A DNA stretch of 64,000 nt from Sipunculus nudus. Its lineage: Eukaryota; Annelida; Sipuncula; Golfingiida; Sipunculidae. The DNA is taken from NCBI GenBank assembly GCA_026874595.1, contig CM049306.1:110310142-110374141 (forward strand), read 5' to 3'. This document shows positions 34,601 to 45,080 of the stretch, one piece after another (the stretch's first letter is position 1; each line of letters starts with the position of its first letter). The position numbers and the translations under genes are program-made. The notes under the pieces are model-generated. The model searched no databases, was not told the DNA's origin, and was given only the letters and a program-made list of their open reading frames with translations.

Positions 34601-36102
34601 CTGGTGGTGCCACCTGTATTTTTTCCTATTTTTTACGCATTTTTCACATATATTTTTTGACTGCCAAATTACAGCAAACTTGTAAGTTTCTTAGTCAGGG
34701 TTTTTACAAGTTTCCTGAAACCTGGAGTGTTTATTATGTTTGTTTTTGTGAATGTAATAACTTATATTTTGTCTCCAAATTTGATATACAAAATATTTAA
34801 ACCAAGTTCTTATAGGCATTTGAAAAGTGATAATCTTGATCTTATTATTTTTTTCTACAACCTGTTTAGACCAGGACCCCCCCTTTTTCATCAGAAACAA
34901 CATTTTTTTAAGGGCTTCAGACAAAATTTTGCCGCCTAGACCCCCTCCCTTTTTCAGACCTGGTGACCTTTTTTTTTTAGGGTTTTTTATTTGTCCTCCT
35001 GGTTTGGACCCCCTTTTCCTAAATCCTGGATCTGTCCCTGATATTCAACCATCTTTAGCCTTAGTTATCATCAATGAATACTGCACATGTATAGGGCCTA
35101 TATTATAAAGTTCTAACAAATGTGTACTGAAAGAACAACACAGGTTTTATAATAAATTTATTTATTAATATAAAAAGCGCACCAAGTACCACCAAAAATA
35201 GGATTAGGTTTATCAAGAAAGTGAAATGGAGCACAAACATGTATAAAAGCACACAAATCATCAAATGCAATCTGTGTTTTGGTCTTGCCTCCACATTCTA
35301 CCTGGAGCAGCGCTTCATACTTTTGCTCAATGGTCTTCACATCAAACTTGAGCAGGCTGTGACACCCGCAAAGAGGACACAGACAATATAAAAGTGAAGC
35401 AGTTCGTGTCTTATTGTACTAAAAGGAGTCAGTCTGAAAGATTAATTTTTCTCCCTTTATATAGAGATCTGTATATGTGTATCCCTGACACATCAAAGGT
35501 AAGGGTTCCATTATTTTTGGTTTATTAATAATTTCTCATTTCGAATTTGTCGGCGAAAGAAGAAATGCCTGATCATGAATAAATAATTGGCCAAACAGGT
35601 ACAAAACAGACCAGGTGTGTAAACCGTTGCACCTGATGAGTAAAAGCTTCGCCAGTAATAAATTACGTATAACTAGTCATCACGGCCGTAGGTATGATTA
35701 ATGCACAACTGTTTTCCAAAATTCGAGCAACATGACTTCAAGTTTAGCTATAGATATGTTAGCAGGGGACCAACAAAACACTTCAACACATCAGGTTTTT
35801 CGACACATCCGAGTTCAACACATAAGGAGTTAAATTTTAAGGTTTTAAATGTTTTTGCAGGGACTCCACATTCAACTTCAACACATACAGGAATTCGACT
35901 TAACTGAGTACGACACAACGAAGTTTCACTGTAATTGATTAATAATCCGTCATCGATAAACTTTTCTTTCAATCACCTAATATAATTTAACAACCAGTTC
36001 CTACCACTCATACATAATATATATATATAACTAATTATATAATACTGTCAGCATATTTGTATTTTTTAACTAGAAATATAATACCGGTACTGTCAACATG
36101 CA

Positions 36103-36151
<49 letters not shown>

Positions 36152-39100
36152 CAGCATATTTGGTAATCATTCATGCAGTTAGATTCTCAAAGGCATGTTT
36201 ATATACTTTCACTGAGAATTCTTGTTTTTTTGTATTTTACAGAGCACCAGGCACCTGCACCAGCTCAGAGTTATGTATGTATAACATTTATTAAGTACTA
36301 GCTGAGAGTAGCTATATAATCCTGTGAGTAAAGTATTGTGAGATATGTATGGTTACAGCTCTATAGTATGCTAAAAAGCCAGTATCACAAGAGGTCATAT
36401 CTAAAAGTAATCGTTTTATCCACCAGCACATTCTTGTTTGATGGTAACATTTTAAACAATATTTATGTTAATTAGGGACTAAGTCTTTAATGTATACCAT
36501 CAAGTCTGTCTGTGCTCATGTGTCACCAGAAATAAGTTAAATCAGAAATTATGCTTTCAAGTATATTTTGTAACTATCAATTTTTTATGTTTACAAGGTC
36601 AGATATAACATCCAGCTTGGTTTAATTCACATTCCTGCACATTTACTAGGACAATTTACTTAACCAAGTGTAAACATATGTCTTTCCATTTGATTATTAT
36701 ACCTAGATATTTAAAAAATGCATGTTATTACAGGACCAAGACGTTGAAGAGAGAAATGCAGCAGAACTTGCACATCGAGAAAAACAGTACAAAGAGAGGA
36801 TCAAACAGCTGGAACTGAAGGTGAAAACTTACATGTTACATACATTTTTTTCTGCCATTAAAATTTATTCTTAGTAATTTAAAAAAGTCTATTTTAATTT
36901 TTGGAAAACAGTAACATTTTATGATGTATCATATCTGATGTCAGATTGGTCTGAAATTTAACAGCAAAAAAAATGTAAAATTATGATATTATCTATAAAA
37001 TTATTGCTAAAGGAATTTAAAATATTTGCCTGCCAGCCATATTGGATTTAACAGGAGTCTTAGATTTGAAAGCACACATCCTGTCATGGGTGTCAATATT
37101 CTGTTAAATTTTTGTTAAAGAAAATCACTGATTACGCTGTGGCAGCCATATTTCTTTTTGGATGGTGTTTTATTGATAGCTCTGGAGCCCTTATAGGCAC
37201 CAATCATCCATGTGAGTTTAAAAAAGGTCAATGATATTCTCGTTGAGACATTGCATGCAAAAGAAAATCACTGGTTGTGCTCTGGCAGCCATATTGCAAT
37301 TCAGACACCTTGAATTTTAAGGTCAAACCTGAGGAAACGTAGGATTTGGAAGCAACTTCTACATTCAGTTGTGTAATATTGCAGATGTCAAACTTTAAAA
37401 CAATTTGATATAATGAAAAAATTAAGAAATAATTGAAACTCCATATATTATCAGCTTTGTTTTTCTATCAGTCTGTCTGTCATTATTTAAATATTAAGTA
37501 ATTGTGAATGAACTTTATCATCCTGTAAGCATTGATGAGTTTAGTGAAAACCTATGTATATACAGTATAATAATACAGTGACCACCCCCCCCCCCCCCCC
37601 CCAACACCACAACACCACCAAGCCTTGCACCTGTGGACTTGGGACATTAGTTATATTTCAACTGTATACATTTTATAAAATAAAAAAGTACATATATTTA
37701 TTAATATATATATTATAAAAAAAAGATCCAATTGAACAAATGTGTAAACTACTGAAATGTCAATAATATATCAAAAAGCAAACCAGTGATCATGGTAACA
37801 ATACACATCTTATGTTCACAAACTGCTCACATGCTTCAATTTTTACATTAGGAAATACATGGTTTGGTCACAAAATATAATTTGCAACAATTTTTTTACT
37901 CATCAATAAAGACAATTCTGTCAACCAGCCATGGCCAATATTACCTTTTCCTCTTTGACTGTATCTCCATTTGATATTATTTTAGATTTTTACCTTCAAG
38001 GTCAACTTCAGCTCAGCACAGTGACCATTTGGTCTGTTGTTTTTATCTGACACAATTTTGAACTCAACCAGATGATAAGAAAAATCAGGTTGTATTCTTA
38101 AACTTTTTATTGACACAGAATGCTGAACTCTACCAGACAACAACAGAACAATTTGCAGATGCTGTTGAGGAGGTGGAAAAGAAATTTCTGTGAGTACTCA
38201 GTATTTCAATTTCTGTGAGTTCTCAGTATTTTTAATATCTGTTAGTACTCAGTTTTTTCAATGTATGTGAGTATTCAGTTTTATTAATTTCTAAGAGTAC
38301 AAGGTATTTTCAATTTCTGGGAGTACTAGGTATATTCAATTTCTGTGAATACTCAGTGATTTTTAAAGTTATGTGTGTACTCAGTATTTTAAATTTGTGT
38401 GAGTACTGGATATATTAAACATTTTAATTTCAATTTAAGCTTTAAAAAAAAATAAGTGTTGGATATATTGCCATAACCTTAAAGTCTGTGATATATCCAA
38501 GGTGATTGTTAAATGCAGATTTATAGAAAATAATCAGGATTTCAGTCATTACAAGAACAGTAGTCTCATTGTGTTCTTTTTGGTTGGCCTGTGGGTTTGG
38601 TCAGATGAACATGATTTCATTTGGACTTTCACCATTGATTGTACAGGTTTAGGTATAATGTTCTATATTTAAACCAGTCTTGCAGCCTAATTTCCTGTCA
38701 TTGTCCAGTGAACATATATTGTAACCGTTGTTGAGGTGGGCATTTGTATTGACTTTTCTCACTTGAGTCAGCTGATTTTCAATCTTCAGTGTGTGCTTAT
38801 TGTCTCTTATTCTATGAAAAAGAGAAAAAAAATGTAGAAGAAATAAAATCAATATATCCTCTTCATATACCTAGAAAATCAAAATATGGATATGAATATA
38901 TCATTGCAATGTTAACCTGTAACAGTTTTTAGCTCAATTTGGTACTGTAAGTCATCTGAGCGGAAGTGATCAAGCTTGGTCAGCCATCTATCTGGCCATC
39001 TGCTTGTGCCCTAACTACAATTTATATTCTTCTAGTTATGGAGCCTCTTTTGCCTCCCAAAATAATTAAAAATTTGATGCTAAAGCTGAAGTATCTCAAT

Positions 39101-42100
39101 AATTATTGCATGAATTACCATTATTCTTGCTTTGTTAATTGTTTATTGGAAGTTTCTATTTTTACCCATTTTTTATACACCTGTCTATGATGGGACGTAT
39201 TTAACCCACAGTACATCTTTCTGTCTGTCTGTCTGTCCGTTAACTTTTAGTGTTGCCCCAATAACATACCGGGGCTTTAATGGATTTTCACAAAACTTAC
39301 CAAAACTACTTACCAATATATAAGCTTGCCCAGATTTGATTATTAGCAAAATCCATACATATTTAAAAAGGTCAGAGGTCACTAGGCTACTTAGTGGTGT
39401 CACCACAATTAAACAGAAATATTATTCAGTATAATATCTGGCTTAAATTTGATATCTGGCAAAATCCAACCATATGAAATAAGGTCAGAGGTCACCAGAC
39501 TGGTAGCACTGTGAAGACTTACCAAAAATCTGAGGGATTTTCATGAAACTCATTTATGAATACCAACCCATATAATTTCTCACCCGTATTACATTCTTAG
39601 CTAAAATCACTCATATTTTGCACCATTTGCAATGCTCTTGTTCTTTTAATCTTGAGACTTTCGATGACAGTCAGCCTATCTGTTTCTCAGTTGTGTTTTA
39701 ATCTAGTCTTCTCAAAGCTTACAGGGTTATTGATCATGACTTGTTTTATCAGTTCCAGAAGACTGTTGGCAACACCTGTTATTTTAGCTCTGCTGGGCTA
39801 TAGTGATGTTTAATAGTAAAAGTGATGTTTGGAATGAGCCCATGGGTAGACATCTGCATATGGTTGCAAAAAAAACCCATTTCAAGTTTACCAGTCAGAA
39901 TGGAAAATTATAACAAAATCGTCAAACTAGCTTTTCAGAAATCTTATTATCTCTTGTACAACCTGTATAGATCAGTCATGATTAGGTTCAGTCTTGTACA
40001 ACCTGTACAGATCAGTCATGATTGGGTTCAGTCTTGCAAAACTTGTATAGATCAGTCATGATTGGGTTCAGTCTTGTAAAATTTGTATAGACCACTCATG
40101 ATTGGGTTCAGTCTTTACAATCTGTACAGATCAGTCATTATTGGGTTTTGTCTTTATAACCTGTACAGATTAGTCATGATTGGGTTCATTCTTTACGTAT
40201 GTGTGGCTCATCACTTAAGGAAATACCCTGTTGATTGGTGTCTGAAGGTAAAATCAAGTTTAGAAGAGAAGTTATTTTTATGCCCCCGCCACAAAGTGGC
40301 CGGGGCATATAGTTTTACCCATGTCCGTCCTTCCGTCCTTCCAAAATCAAACAGTTGTACGGACTTTTTTTCGCAATGCCTGCAGATATTGGCCTGATTT
40401 TTGGTGTGTGGGCAGATATAGACCAGTTACAGATGGAGTTCGCGTTTCGTCCCGGTTGACCTAATTTTGAATGTTTTACGGCTCCTAAACTTAGATAAAA
40501 TTTCATGAAAAATAGAAATTTCATGACAAATACACATGTACAGACTTTTTATCGCAATGCCTGCAGATATTGGCCTGATTTTTTTGTGTGTGGCCAGATA
40601 ATGACCAGTTACAGATCGAGTTCGCGTTTTGTCCCGGTTGACCTACTTTTGAACGTTTTACGCCTCCTGAACATAGAAAATTTCATGATAAATAGAAATA
40701 TTCATGACAGATACACATGTACAGACTTTTTTTTCGCAATACCTGCAGATATTGGCCTGATTTTTTGTGTGTGGCCAGATAATGACCAGTTACAGATCAA
40801 GTTCGCGTTTCTTCCCGGTTGACCTATTTTTGAACGTTTTACGCCTCCTTAACTTTGAAAATTTAATGAAAAATAGAAATATTCATGACAGATACACATG
40901 TACAGACTTTTTTTCGCAATGCCTGCAGATATTGGCCTGATTTTTTGTGTGTTGCCAGATAATGACCAGTTACAGATTGAGTTCACGTTTCATCCCGGTT
41001 GACGTACTTTTGAAAGTTTTACGCCTCCTTAACTTAGAAAATTTCATGAAAAATAGAAATATTCATGACAGATACACATGTACGGACTTTTTTCGCAATG
41101 CCTGCAGATATTGGCCTGATTTTTTTGTGTGTGGCCAGATAATGACCAGTTACAGATCGAGTTCGCGTTTCATCCTGGTTGACCTTCTTTTGAACGTTTT
41201 ACGCCTCCTTAACTTAGAAAATTTCATGAAAAATAGAAATATTCATGACAGATACACATGTACGGACTTTTTTTCGCAATGCCTGCAGATATTGATTTTT
41301 TTGTGTGTGGCCAGATAATGACCAGTTACAGATCGAGTTCGGGTTTTGTCCCGGTTGACCTACTTTTGAACGTTTTATGCCTCCTGAACATAGAAAATTT
41401 CATGATAAATAGAATACTTATGACAGATACACATGTACGGACATTTTTTCGCAATGCCTGCAGATATTGGCCTGATTTTTGGTGTGTGGGCAGATATAGA
41501 CCAGTTACAGATCGAGTTCGCGTTTTGTCCCAGTTGGCCTTTTTTTGACCGTTTTACTGCTCCAGAACATAGAAAATTTCATGAAAAATATGAAATTTCA
41601 TGACAAATACACATGTACCGACTTTTTTCGCAGTGCCTGCAGATATTGGAGTGATTTTTGGTGTGTGGGTAGATATTGACCAGTTACAGATCGAGTTCAC
41701 GTTTCGTCCCAGTTGACATACTTTTGATTGTTTTATGGCTGCTGAACATAGACAATTTCATGTAAAATATAAATTTTCATGACAAATACACTTGTACAGA
41801 ATTTTCTTCGCAATACATGCAGATATTGGCCTGATTTTTGTGTGTGGGCAGATAATGACCAGTTACAGATCGAGTTCATGTTTTGTCCCAGTTGACCTAC
41901 ATTTGACCATTTGACGGTGCTCTAACATAGAAAATTTCGTAAAAAAGTGCACATGTATGGACTTTTTTTCACAGTGCCTGCACATACGGGCCTGATTTTT
42001 GGTGTGTGGGCAGATAATGACCAGTTACAGATCGAGTTCTTGTTTTGTACCAGTTGACCTACTTTTGACCATTTGACTGCTCCTGAACATAGAAAGTTTC

Positions 42101-44444
42101 ATGAAAAATAGAAATTTTCATAACAAATGCATATGTACTGACTTTTTTTCCTCAATGCCTGCAGATACCACCCTGATTTTTTATGTGTGGGCAGATAATG
42201 ACAGTTACAGATCGAGTTTGCGTTTCGTCCCTGTTGACCTACTTTTGATTGTTTTACGGCTCCTAAACATAGAAAATTTCATGAAAGACTGAAATTTTTA
42301 TGGAATATGCACATGTATGGACTTTTTTTCACAATGCCTGCATATACTGGCATGATTTTTGGTGTGTTCCTTGATAATGACCCAATACCGATCGAGTTTG
42401 CATTTTGCCCTTGTTGACCTACTTTTGACCATACGACACCTCCTGAACATAAAAAATTTTTCAAAATTTTACAAATGTTTCTAATTTGCCCCAGGCGGGG
42501 GCATTCGTGTCGTTCCGACACATCTAGTTACAGTTAATATCAAAATATATGATGTAATTTATTCCCACAGATTATATTTTATTTCTTTCCACCAAATATT
42601 AGGTAAGGATAATGGGAAATATGATAAATGTATTCATTTATCCATGGTTTCTGCATTTAAACACACTAGAAGGACATAAAGTGAAAATGGTTTCTCATTT
42701 TTCCCTCAGTAAAACCACTGCTAACCCCATCTGCCAGGACCTTCAGGACAAGGTGATGGAATGTTACAAAGAGCACCCGTCTCAAACATTGCTGTGTTCA
42801 GCAGAAGTCAAGGCCTTCACTAACTGTGTCAGAGAAGCAAGACAGGTTTGTACTTCCCAGTGTTGATAAAATTGGATGACATGTTTAGGGAAATTTCTTG
42901 ACCTCCTGATGTGGTGTATACGCTGACATCTTTTTGGTTGTTAACAGCTTGTAGCTTGTCTCTCAAGAAAAACATGAAGTAGGATGTTTCAAGTAGGGCT
43001 TGCTGTCAGGAGAAGTTATAATATTGATTATCAGTGAAGGTTTGGTGTTTGTTTTTTTAGTAAAATTAGGTCTATGTATCTAGAAAAATGTTGATATAAA
43101 TTGTACATTAAAATATATAACGCGAGGGAGTTAGTAAAAATGTCCATTTATTTTCCTTGAGTTAGGTGTGCTTGTTATGTGACTGACAAATAGCAGTCAT
43201 GCCACAGTATCAGCAAAGCAGTCACTGTCACCAGGTTATTTTACAGACAAGAGGTTATCCTCCAGGTTATATGTCTAAAGGTTACTTTGAGATTTTCAGG
43301 TATCTGTCATATCACAGAATAGCTTGTATTAGCTCAGCAATAAATCCTAATGGACAATCTAGGAATATGTTTCAATCAAACATATATATTTATGTCATAC
43401 TACAAATTCAATCAAAATTGGCAAGAAAGGTCCTTAAAATGTAACTAAAAGTTTTAATATTAGCCCAGAATTTAATAGGTCAGCCTTTTTGAGTGGAGTG
43501 TCATAACCCCAGGTCACTTTTCATTGATTCTTAACAGAGCCATCAGTATTCATAATACCAATTTTAATCAGCGCCATTAATAACCATTTTGTTTTTTTTG
43601 CCAGAGCCATCAGTAATCCATATATCATGCCAGTTTTACTAGATACATACTTAATGTAGTACTGCATGTCTGTTGATGGCCATATAACCATTTTATCATG
43701 TGGCAACAGTAGAACAGTGAGCCAGAATATTTGGGTTTGAGTCCAAGTGAAGTTTATCTTATTGCCTGAGCTTCTTCGGAACAGTGGACATTGTTTTGGA
43801 TTTGTCTGTCTGTCTGTCCAACAGTCATGTTTTCGTTCCCTAAATATTATCTGATTTCATTCAGATTTGGGTCATTGATTGCTCTCATGTATACCTTGGT
43901 TGGGATTGGTTGTGGAGTGTCTGTCTTAAAATTTATTCTCACCAGCTCAAAAACAAAAAATAAAATTTTGGCCCCAATTCACAAAAAATTATGACATGGA
44001 GACATCTTCAGGCAAAAATAAAAACAAAAACAAAAATTGAGAAGTGAGGAGGCAAGCATGAAGGGCAACAAGATGCAGAAGTGGGGGATATAAATTCTAC
44101 AAATTTGCTTGTTATTAATTTACTTAATGTTTAGTAAACCAGTAAGACTATTCTCCATGTTGAAACCCATCTTCAAAAAGTAAGGCTATTTGCTATGTTT
44201 AAACAGATCTTCCTGTAGTAAGGCTTTTCTCCATGTTTAAACATATCTCCCTATAGTAAGGCTATTCTCCATGTTTAATCACATCTCCCTGTAGTAAGGC
44301 TTTTCTCCATGTTTAATCACATCTTCCTATAGTAAGGCTATTCTCCATGTTTAATCATGTCTCCCTGTAGTAAGACTTATCTCCATGATTAACTACACCT
44401 TCCTGCCTTTTTTTCAGAGGACCATCACACAGAAAGGAGGATGA
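31629..44444 (+). CDS. CHCHD3: MICOS complex subunit Mic19 (CHCHD3/CHCHD6 family, 7 exons, complete)
   Basis: Inner-membrane MICOS subunit facing the intermembrane space; the family maintains crista junctions and bridges to the outer-membrane SAM complex. Exons: 31629-31694, 34116-34167, 36243-36274, 36734-36820, 38119-38189, 42710-42845, 44418-44444. All have GT/AG borders with matching phases: 471 nt, 156 residues. The N-terminus MGGSSSTRRVVVEE matches the Mic19 myristoylation-type start. A Lys/Glu-rich coiled coil spans about 51-102. The CHCH domain has two Cx9C pairs (C111/C121 and C132/C142) that would form disulfides through MIA40. The C-terminus QKGG matches the family's EKGG end. Vertebrate Mic19 is 227 residues; the shortfall lies in the central helix before the coiled coil. 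No extra exon was seen in introns 2 or 3, but one could be missed. CHCHD3 and CHCHD6 are vertebrate paralogues, so the symbol stands for the shared ancestor. Confidence 0.92.
31788..32376. mobile_element. TA-flanked MITE in Mic19 intron 1
   Basis: About 50-bp terminal inverted repeats: TATAGTCCATCCCAGTACCC... on the left and, inverted, TATAGTCCGTCTCAAAACCT... on the right, both continuing GTGTCCGCAT. The interior is about 490 bp, GC-richer, with TGACGTC motifs, and has no coding capacity. TA borders suggest a Tc1/mariner-like source. Confidence 0.75.
32377..33310. other. Mic19 intron 1, middle
   Basis: A GC-rich stretch (about 32410-32800, with C-runs) grades into AT-rich DNA. No gene, array or terminal repeat recognised. 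Confidence 0.4.
33320..33885 (+). repeat. 43-bp minisatellite in Mic19 intron 1
   Basis: About 13 units with CAGTCTATGCCTCATCAGAT then CAGAGTTACTCTCACATGTTCCT. Central copies are almost identical and outer copies diverged, the usual pattern of unequal exchange. It ends about 230 bp before exon 2. Confidence 0.92.
34116..34167 (+). CDS. CHCHD3: Mic19 exon 2
   Basis: Acceptor GTTGTAG|GTATC, donor GCTA|GTGAGT. Encodes VSEAVAKRLIGQPDAPA, equivalent to the vertebrate IRLSENVIDRMK block. Confidence 0.85.
34168..36242. other. Mic19 intron 2 contents
   Basis: Starts with an inverted 3' end of the CAGCTGA-type repeat (TTTTTAGCTTAGCTGACTTT, about 34278), then hAT-like fragments (GGACCCCCCCTTTTTC near 34872; AATCCTGGATCTGTCCCTG near 35022), the candidate minus-strand exon at 35158-35356, and an (AT)n tract of about 40 bp (36107-36148). 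Confidence 0.5.
35158..35356 (-). CDS. Candidate terminal exon of an unidentified gene nested in Mic19 intron 2
   Basis: After a possible acceptor (GGGTGTCACAG) the frame reads LLKFDVKTIEQKYEALLQVE and continues about 45 more residues, with protein-like composition, to a TAA that overlaps AATAAA motifs (35157-35166). Length and composition look coding, but no family was recognised and no upstream exon was found. It could be a fragment of a mobile-element protein or chance. Confidence 0.3.
36243..36274 (+). CDS. CHCHD3: Mic19 exon 3, Pro/Ala linker microexon
   Basis: A 32-nt exon, acceptor TTTTACAG|AGCACC, donor TTAT|GTATGT. Encodes KHQAPAPAQSY. It was chosen because it is the only reading that restores phase between exons 2 and 4. 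A neighbouring AG two bases on would break the frame. Confidence 0.75.
36734..36820 (+). CDS. CHCHD3: Mic19 exon 4, coiled coil
   Basis: 87 nt, acceptor TTACAG|GACC, donor CTGAAG|GTGAAA, phase 0 at both ends. Encodes a charged helix containing AHREKQYKERIKQLELK, aligned with the vertebrate segment ending YKEQLARLEE. Confidence 0.9.
36821..38118. other. Mic19 intron 4 contents
   Basis: AT-rich, with a C-run (about 37586-37602). From about 37680 it carries an inverted 5' part of the CAGCTGA-type repeat, ending GACCATTTGGTCTGTTGTTT (about 38022-38041). No exon seen. Confidence 0.45.
38119..38189 (+). CDS. CHCHD3: Mic19 exon 5, end of coiled coil
   Basis: 71 nt, acceptor GACACAG|AATGC, donor TTTCT|GTGAGT. 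Encodes NAELYQTTTEQFADAVEEVE, matching vertebrate SEFYRVTTEQYQKAAEEVE. Its 3' end and donor are the first unit of an intronic minisatellite. Confidence 0.92.
38183..38412 (+). repeat. About 26-bp minisatellite derived from the exon 5 splice donor
   Basis: About nine imperfect units of AATTTCTGTGAGTACTCAGT plus a T-rich tail. The first unit includes the last bases of Mic19 exon 5 and its real donor (TTTCT|GTGAGT). Later units keep GTGAGT, GTTAGT or GTGTGT at the same place. Confidence 0.8.
38413..39940. other. Mic19 intron 5, between arrays
   Basis: Contains an inverted CAGCTGA-type 3' end (about 38931-38965) and a dispersed block with CTTTCTGTCTGTCTGTCTGT (39218-39240) that reads like other bivalve intergenic repeats. 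No exon seen. Confidence 0.4.
39945..40200 (+). repeat. 40-bp minisatellite, about 6 copies
   Basis: Units with GATCAGTCATGATTGGGTTC then AGTCTTGTACAACCTGTACA. Identity drops towards the 3' end. In Mic19 intron 5, directly before the Helitron-like element. Confidence 0.85.
40276..42528 (+). mobile_element. Helitron-like (HINE, pearl-type) family 1, long copy
   Basis: The 5' end TTTATGCCCCCGCC-ACAAAG-TGGCCGGGGCATA folds as a hairpin. The 3' end has the inverse GGCGGGGGCAT, then the hairpin GTGTCG-TTC-CGACAC, then ATCTAG and T. Between them are about 12 units of roughly 180 bp with TTCGCAATGCCTGCAGATAT and CCGGTTGACCTACTTTTGA. Inverted subterminal repeats, tandem core, 3' hairpin and a T/T insertion site are the design of Helentron-associated elements. 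Needs Rep/helicase from elsewhere. Located in Mic19 intron 5. Confidence 0.8.
42529..42709. other. Mic19 intron 5, 3' end
   Basis: Short spacer with a T-rich tract (TTTTTCCCTCAG) before exon 6. The reading frame stays open backwards into the intron, but the family alignment and the acceptor set the exon start at 42710. Confidence 0.6.
42710..42845 (+). CDS. CHCHD3: Mic19 exon 6, twin Cx9C CHCH domain
   Basis: Acceptor CCCTCAG|TAAAAC, donor AGACAG|GTTTGT. Contains ICQDLQDKVMECYKEH and LLCSAEVKAFTNCVRE, giving two exact Cx9C pairs. This is the oxidatively folded MIA40-substrate domain. Confidence 0.95.
42846..44090. other. Mic19 intron 6, proximal part
   Basis: Includes a dispersed block (about 43775-44020) with TGGACATTGTTTTGGATTTG then TCTGTCTGTCTGTCC that recurs in diverged form at 50085-50340. 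Otherwise AT-rich. Confidence 0.5.
44120..44400 (+). repeat. About 38-bp minisatellite next to the last Mic19 exon
   Basis: About seven units with TAGTAAGGCTATTCTCCATG then TTTAATCACATCTCCCTG. It ends about 18 bp before exon 7, so the branch-point region of this intron lies in or against the array. Confidence 0.85.
44418..44444 (+). CDS. CHCHD3: Mic19 exon 7, terminal
   Basis: Acceptor TTTTTTTCAG|AGGACC. Encodes RTITQKGG and stop TGA, matching the MLEKGG end of vertebrate Mic19. It lies directly after a 38-bp repeat array. Confidence 0.9.
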   Translation, partial: RTITQKGG

Positions 44445-44639
44445 AGAAGTGACATTAGGATAATTTTAATAATTTTATTGTGTGTGATGAGATTGTACAT
44501 ATATCCTGAGCCACTCGGGACTTGGATGGTAGCCTTGCCCTCTGGTGTGGCAACTTCCGTCTGTTTACTGGACCATTTAAAACTAGTGGAATTTGGTGAT
44601 TCTACCATATTAATAACATATTTTATCACTAGCTGTGTG

Positions 44640-44645
44640 AATAAA
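44640..44645 (+). promoter_or_regulatory. Mic19 polyadenylation signal
   Basis: AATAAA about 195 bp after the Mic19 stop, followed by a GT-rich stretch (TTTGGTGCTTGTGTTGTTTT). This is the usual layout of an animal cleavage site. Confidence 0.6.
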
Positions 44646-45080
44646 TCATGCTGAATCCTTGTACTTTGGTGCTTGTGTTGTTTTATTTACCGGTAAATGT
44701 CAGGCTGTACTCTGTTCCTACAGCCTGTGTCCACCAGATAATTTTCTTAAAAGTTTATTTTTTTCGAAAAATTTCCTAAAAAACTACACATGGAAGTGAC
44801 AACCTAAAATGGAAATTAAGTATTTTACAATAAATCAACAGTTTATGTATCACAACTTTTTAGTCTCTTCACAATGATGTGACAGATATGATGAGTCCTG
44901 CATGAGTAGCCATCTTTGTTTTGAATGTTTACATGGCATCATGGGCCAGTAGAATTATTGACAAAGGTAGAAATTGCAACAGAATTTCTGTCTGCACAAT
45001 GCTTTTTTGTAAGGTTTGTAGTTTGACTAACTAATAGTCTACCAAAATCAACCAATGGGTAAATATGAATATTTTACTTT
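44646..45080. other. Spacer downstream of Mic19
   Basis: AT-rich, no feature recognised beyond the Mic19 3' end. Confidence 0.5.

Noticed and set aside
40505-42292. Several 80-120-codon frames with MKNRN / CTDFF phrases
   Set aside because: They translate the ~180-bp core of the Helitron-like element and recur once per unit.
42612-42709. Upstream in-frame extension of Mic19 exon 6 starting with MGNMINVF
   Set aside because: Alignment with Mic19 and the polypyrimidine/CAG acceptor place the exon start at 42710; the upstream part is intron read-through.
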